Shown here one piece after another: positions 15,411-16,471 of a DNA stretch of 16,471 nucleotides. The number at the start of each line of letters is the position of its first letter. The stretch's first letter is position 1. Source of the DNA: JAZRWQ01 sp045541395 (lineage in GTDB: Bacteria > Bacillota > Clostridia > Oscillospirales > UMGS1783). Made by a program: the position numbers and the translations under genes. Location: positions 1-16,471 of the forward strand of contig JAZQIZ010000025.1 in the NCBI GenBank assembly GCA_045541395.1, read 5' to 3'. The notes beneath the pieces are model-generated. The model made no database searches. It was not told the DNA's origin and saw nothing but the letters and a program-made list of their open reading frames with translations.

Positions 15411-15540
15411 CAACGAAATAAATCCCTTGCGGGATTTGTGAAATAACGCTTCGCGTTATGAAATAGCTGACGCTATGAAATACGCTGCGGCGTATGAGGG
15501 ATTTATTTTATTTCACTTTGCGGCCAAGCCGTAATGCTTC
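15411..15540. repeat. Mosaic mini-hairpin array 1
   Basis: Successive small perfect hairpins are joined by copies of (T)GAAAT: AAATCCC/GGGATTT (15420-15437), ATAACGC/GCGTTAT (15443-15459), ATAGC/GCTAT (15463-15476) and ATACGC/GCGTAT (15480-15495). An outer 12-bp inverted repeat (15416-15427 with 15497-15508) encloses them. A right-hand part then has the reverse-complement linker TATTTCAC and one more hairpin, TTGCGGC/GCCGTAA. There is no ORF. It resembles a small non-autonomous or REP-like intergenic element. Confidence 0.8.
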
Positions 15541-15548
15541 ACTAATTA

Positions 15549-15577
15549 TTGAAATTTAATAAGTTTTATGGTATATT
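15549..15577 (+). promoter_or_regulatory. Promoter of the DUF3842 gene
   Basis: TTGAAA (15549-15554), a 17-bp spacer and TATATT (15572-15577), 21 bp before the ATG and just outside hairpin array 1. Confidence 0.65.
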
Positions 15578-15598
15578 CATAAGTGGAGGTAATAGAGT

Positions 15599-16009
15599 AT
15601 GAATATTGTTGTTATAGATGGGCAGGGCGGCTCTTTGGGCAAGGCTTTGTGTGAACAGATAAAAGAAAATATAGAAAACGCAAAAATTACTGCAGTGGGA
15701 ACTAACAGCGCCGCTACAGCCGCAATGCTGAAGGGCGGCGCAGATATTGGCGCAACAGGCGAAAATCCTGTTAAGGTGGCCTGTAAAAATGCCGACGTTA
15801 TTGTAGGCCCTGTAGGAATAATCTGCGCAGACGCCATGCACGGCGAAATAACCCCCCAGATGGCACAGTGGGTAGGGCAGAGCAACGCGGTTAAAGTCCT
15901 TGTGCCTGTGAATTGTTGTGCTCTTAAAATAGCAGGAGCAGGCAAGGGAAGTATGTCGTTTTATATTAAAGCCGCAATAGAAGAAATAAAAGAAAGCTGC
16001 AGTTTATAG
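15599..16009 (+). CDS. DUF3842 family protein
   Basis: A 136-residue soluble protein with an N-terminal glycine-rich Rossmann-like loop VVIDGQGGSLGKAL (residues 4-17), a GTNSAATAAMLKGGAD segment, VIVGPVGI and a C-terminal VLVPVNCCALKIAG. This pattern matches DUF3842, a family found mainly in Clostridia and of unknown function. The fold suggests binding of a nucleotide or cofactor. A strong GGAGGT site lies 8 nt before the ATG. The gene is monocistronic, with its own promoter and terminator, and sits between the two mini-hairpin arrays. Confidence 0.85.
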   Translation: MNIVVIDGQGGSLGKALCEQIKENIENAKITAVGTNSAATAAMLKGGADIGATGENPVKVACKNADVIVGPVGIICADAMHGEITPQMAQWVGQSNAVKVLVPVNCCALKIAGAGKGSMSFYIKAAIEEIKESCSL

Positions 16010-16044
16010 GCGTTGTACCCGTAAGGATACAACGCCAGTTTTAT
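16009..16044 (+). terminator. Terminator-like hairpin after DUF3842
   Basis: A 9-bp stem GGCGTTGTA/TACAACGCC (16009-16017 with 16028-16036) with a 10-nt loop, followed by AGTTTTATT. The last base of the TAG stop is in the stem. The T tract is weak and shared with the outer arm of hairpin array 2. Confidence 0.65.
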
Positions 16045-16209
16045 TCGCCAAGGCTAGTTCTATTGCTTCGCAGTGATATTTGTCTTGCGACAAGTGTTAT
16101 TGCCTTCGGCAGTTTTAGGGCGAATAAAATATCACTGAAGCCGAGAGGTTTCAATATCACTTTGCCGATAGGCAAAATAACACTGTGAGACCTGTCTCAC
16201 AATATCACT
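16039..16209. repeat. Mosaic mini-hairpin array 2
   Basis: An outer 11-bp inverted repeat TTTTATTCGCC/GGCGAATAAAA (16039-16049 with 16119-16129) encloses hairpins TGTC-TTGC-GACA (16081-16092) and GCC-TTC-GGC (16102-16110), joined by linkers AGTGATATT (16072-16080) and AGTGTTATT (16093-16101). To the right, hairpins GAAGCC/GGTTTC (16137-16152), TTGCC/GGCAA (16162-16175) and GTGAGA/TCTCAC (16185-16200) are joined by AATATCACT (16128-16136, 16153-16161, 16201-16209) and AATAACACT (16176-16184), which are exact reverse complements of the left linkers. Confidence 0.85.
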
Positions 16210-16223
16210 ATTAAAATATTTTT

Positions 16224-16279
16224 TGAGACAGTAAAACGGATGTGCAGAAATTCTACACATCCGTTTAATATTTGTCTCA
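16224..16279. other. Long two-part hairpin next to array 2
   Basis: TGAGACA/TGTCTCA (16224-16230 with 16273-16279) closes an internal loop and a second stem AAACGGATGTG/CACATCCGTTT (16234-16244 with 16256-16266). Its closing sequence echoes the TGAGA...TCTCA hairpin of array 2. It is not followed by a clear T tract. Confidence 0.8.
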
Positions 16280-16471
16280 TACCGTAACAAGCAGGACATT
16301 TAGGCGCCCAAATGTCACTTGTTAGGAGAACCTAAAACCCTTTTCTAAACAAATATCACCTATTCGATAAATTGGAATTGGTCAGTCACTTAGAAAAATC
16401 AATATCATAACGAGTTCCGTGAGATAACAGTAATCCGTGTGTTAGTTCAATTTGCAAAATGCATGTATTCA
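16280..16471. other. Non-coding end of window with further hairpins
   Basis: No ORF or gene is recognised. A two-part hairpin is present: TAACAAG/CTTGTTA (16285-16291 with 16318-16324) around GACATTT/AAATGTC (16295-16301 with 16310-16316). It overlaps a second possible hairpin TTAGG-AGAA-CCTAA (16322-16335). Array-like linker words recur (AATATCAC at 16352-16359, AATATCA at 16401), so the repetitive region may continue past the window edge. Confidence 0.6.

Noticed and set aside
16072..16209. CRISPR-like pattern of short repeats separated by unique spacers
   Set aside because: The repeats are only 9 nt, switch orientation half way, and the 9-16-nt spacers are themselves palindromes; no cas gene is near.

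Overview
The window looks like chromosomal DNA from an anaerobic, low-to-medium-GC Firmicute of the class Clostridia, most likely an uncultured gut member of the Oscillospirales/Ruminococcaceae. This is inferred from strong GGAGG ribosome binding sites, occasional GTG and TTG starts, an rsmD-coaD pair, DUF378 and DUF3842 proteins, a Clostridia-type glycan-degrading surface repertoire and short AT-rich intergenic regions. No marker here fixes the species.

Layout. (1) 1-5156 is the 3' part of a giant cell-surface gene. The product carries repeated LamG-like domains, a calcineurin-type metallophosphoesterase, a galactose-binding-like domain, two CBM9-like domains and a C-terminal membrane anchor. 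(2) 5203-6776 is a compact housekeeping operon, rsmD-coaD-coiled-coil protein, with its own promoter and terminator. (3) 6800-8041 encodes an RlmD/RlmCD-type rRNA uracil methyltransferase whose likely start is a TTG. (4) 8042-9150 is a disturbed zone. It holds two small ORFs, a 75-bp direct repeat with covarying ends, a weak antisense ORF, and a decayed N-terminal piece of an AGCS sodium:amino-acid symporter. (5) 9181-10548 (minus) encodes an ATP-grasp protein, read from a divergent promoter region. (6) 10704-13450 is a two-gene unit: a secreted membrane-anchored protein of unknown function overlapping a GH36 alpha-galactosidase-like lipoprotein. (7) 13541-15214 holds a small DUF378 membrane protein and an MFS-like transporter, each with its own terminator. 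(8) 15290-15365 is tRNA-Ala(GGC). (9) 15411-16471 contains a DUF3842 gene flanked by two mosaic arrays of mini-hairpins, the most unusual non-coding structure in the window.

Working together: the surface phosphoesterase/LamG/CBM protein, the GH36 lipoprotein with its membrane-anchored partner, and perhaps the transporter fit a lifestyle of binding and trimming host or dietary polysaccharides at the cell surface. The rest is translation (rRNA methylation, tRNA), coenzyme A synthesis and poorly known envelope functions. The best candidates for undescribed biology are the two mini-hairpin arrays (15411-15540 and 16037-16279), whose linkers are complementary between left and right halves, and the covarying tandem repeat at 8665-8811.
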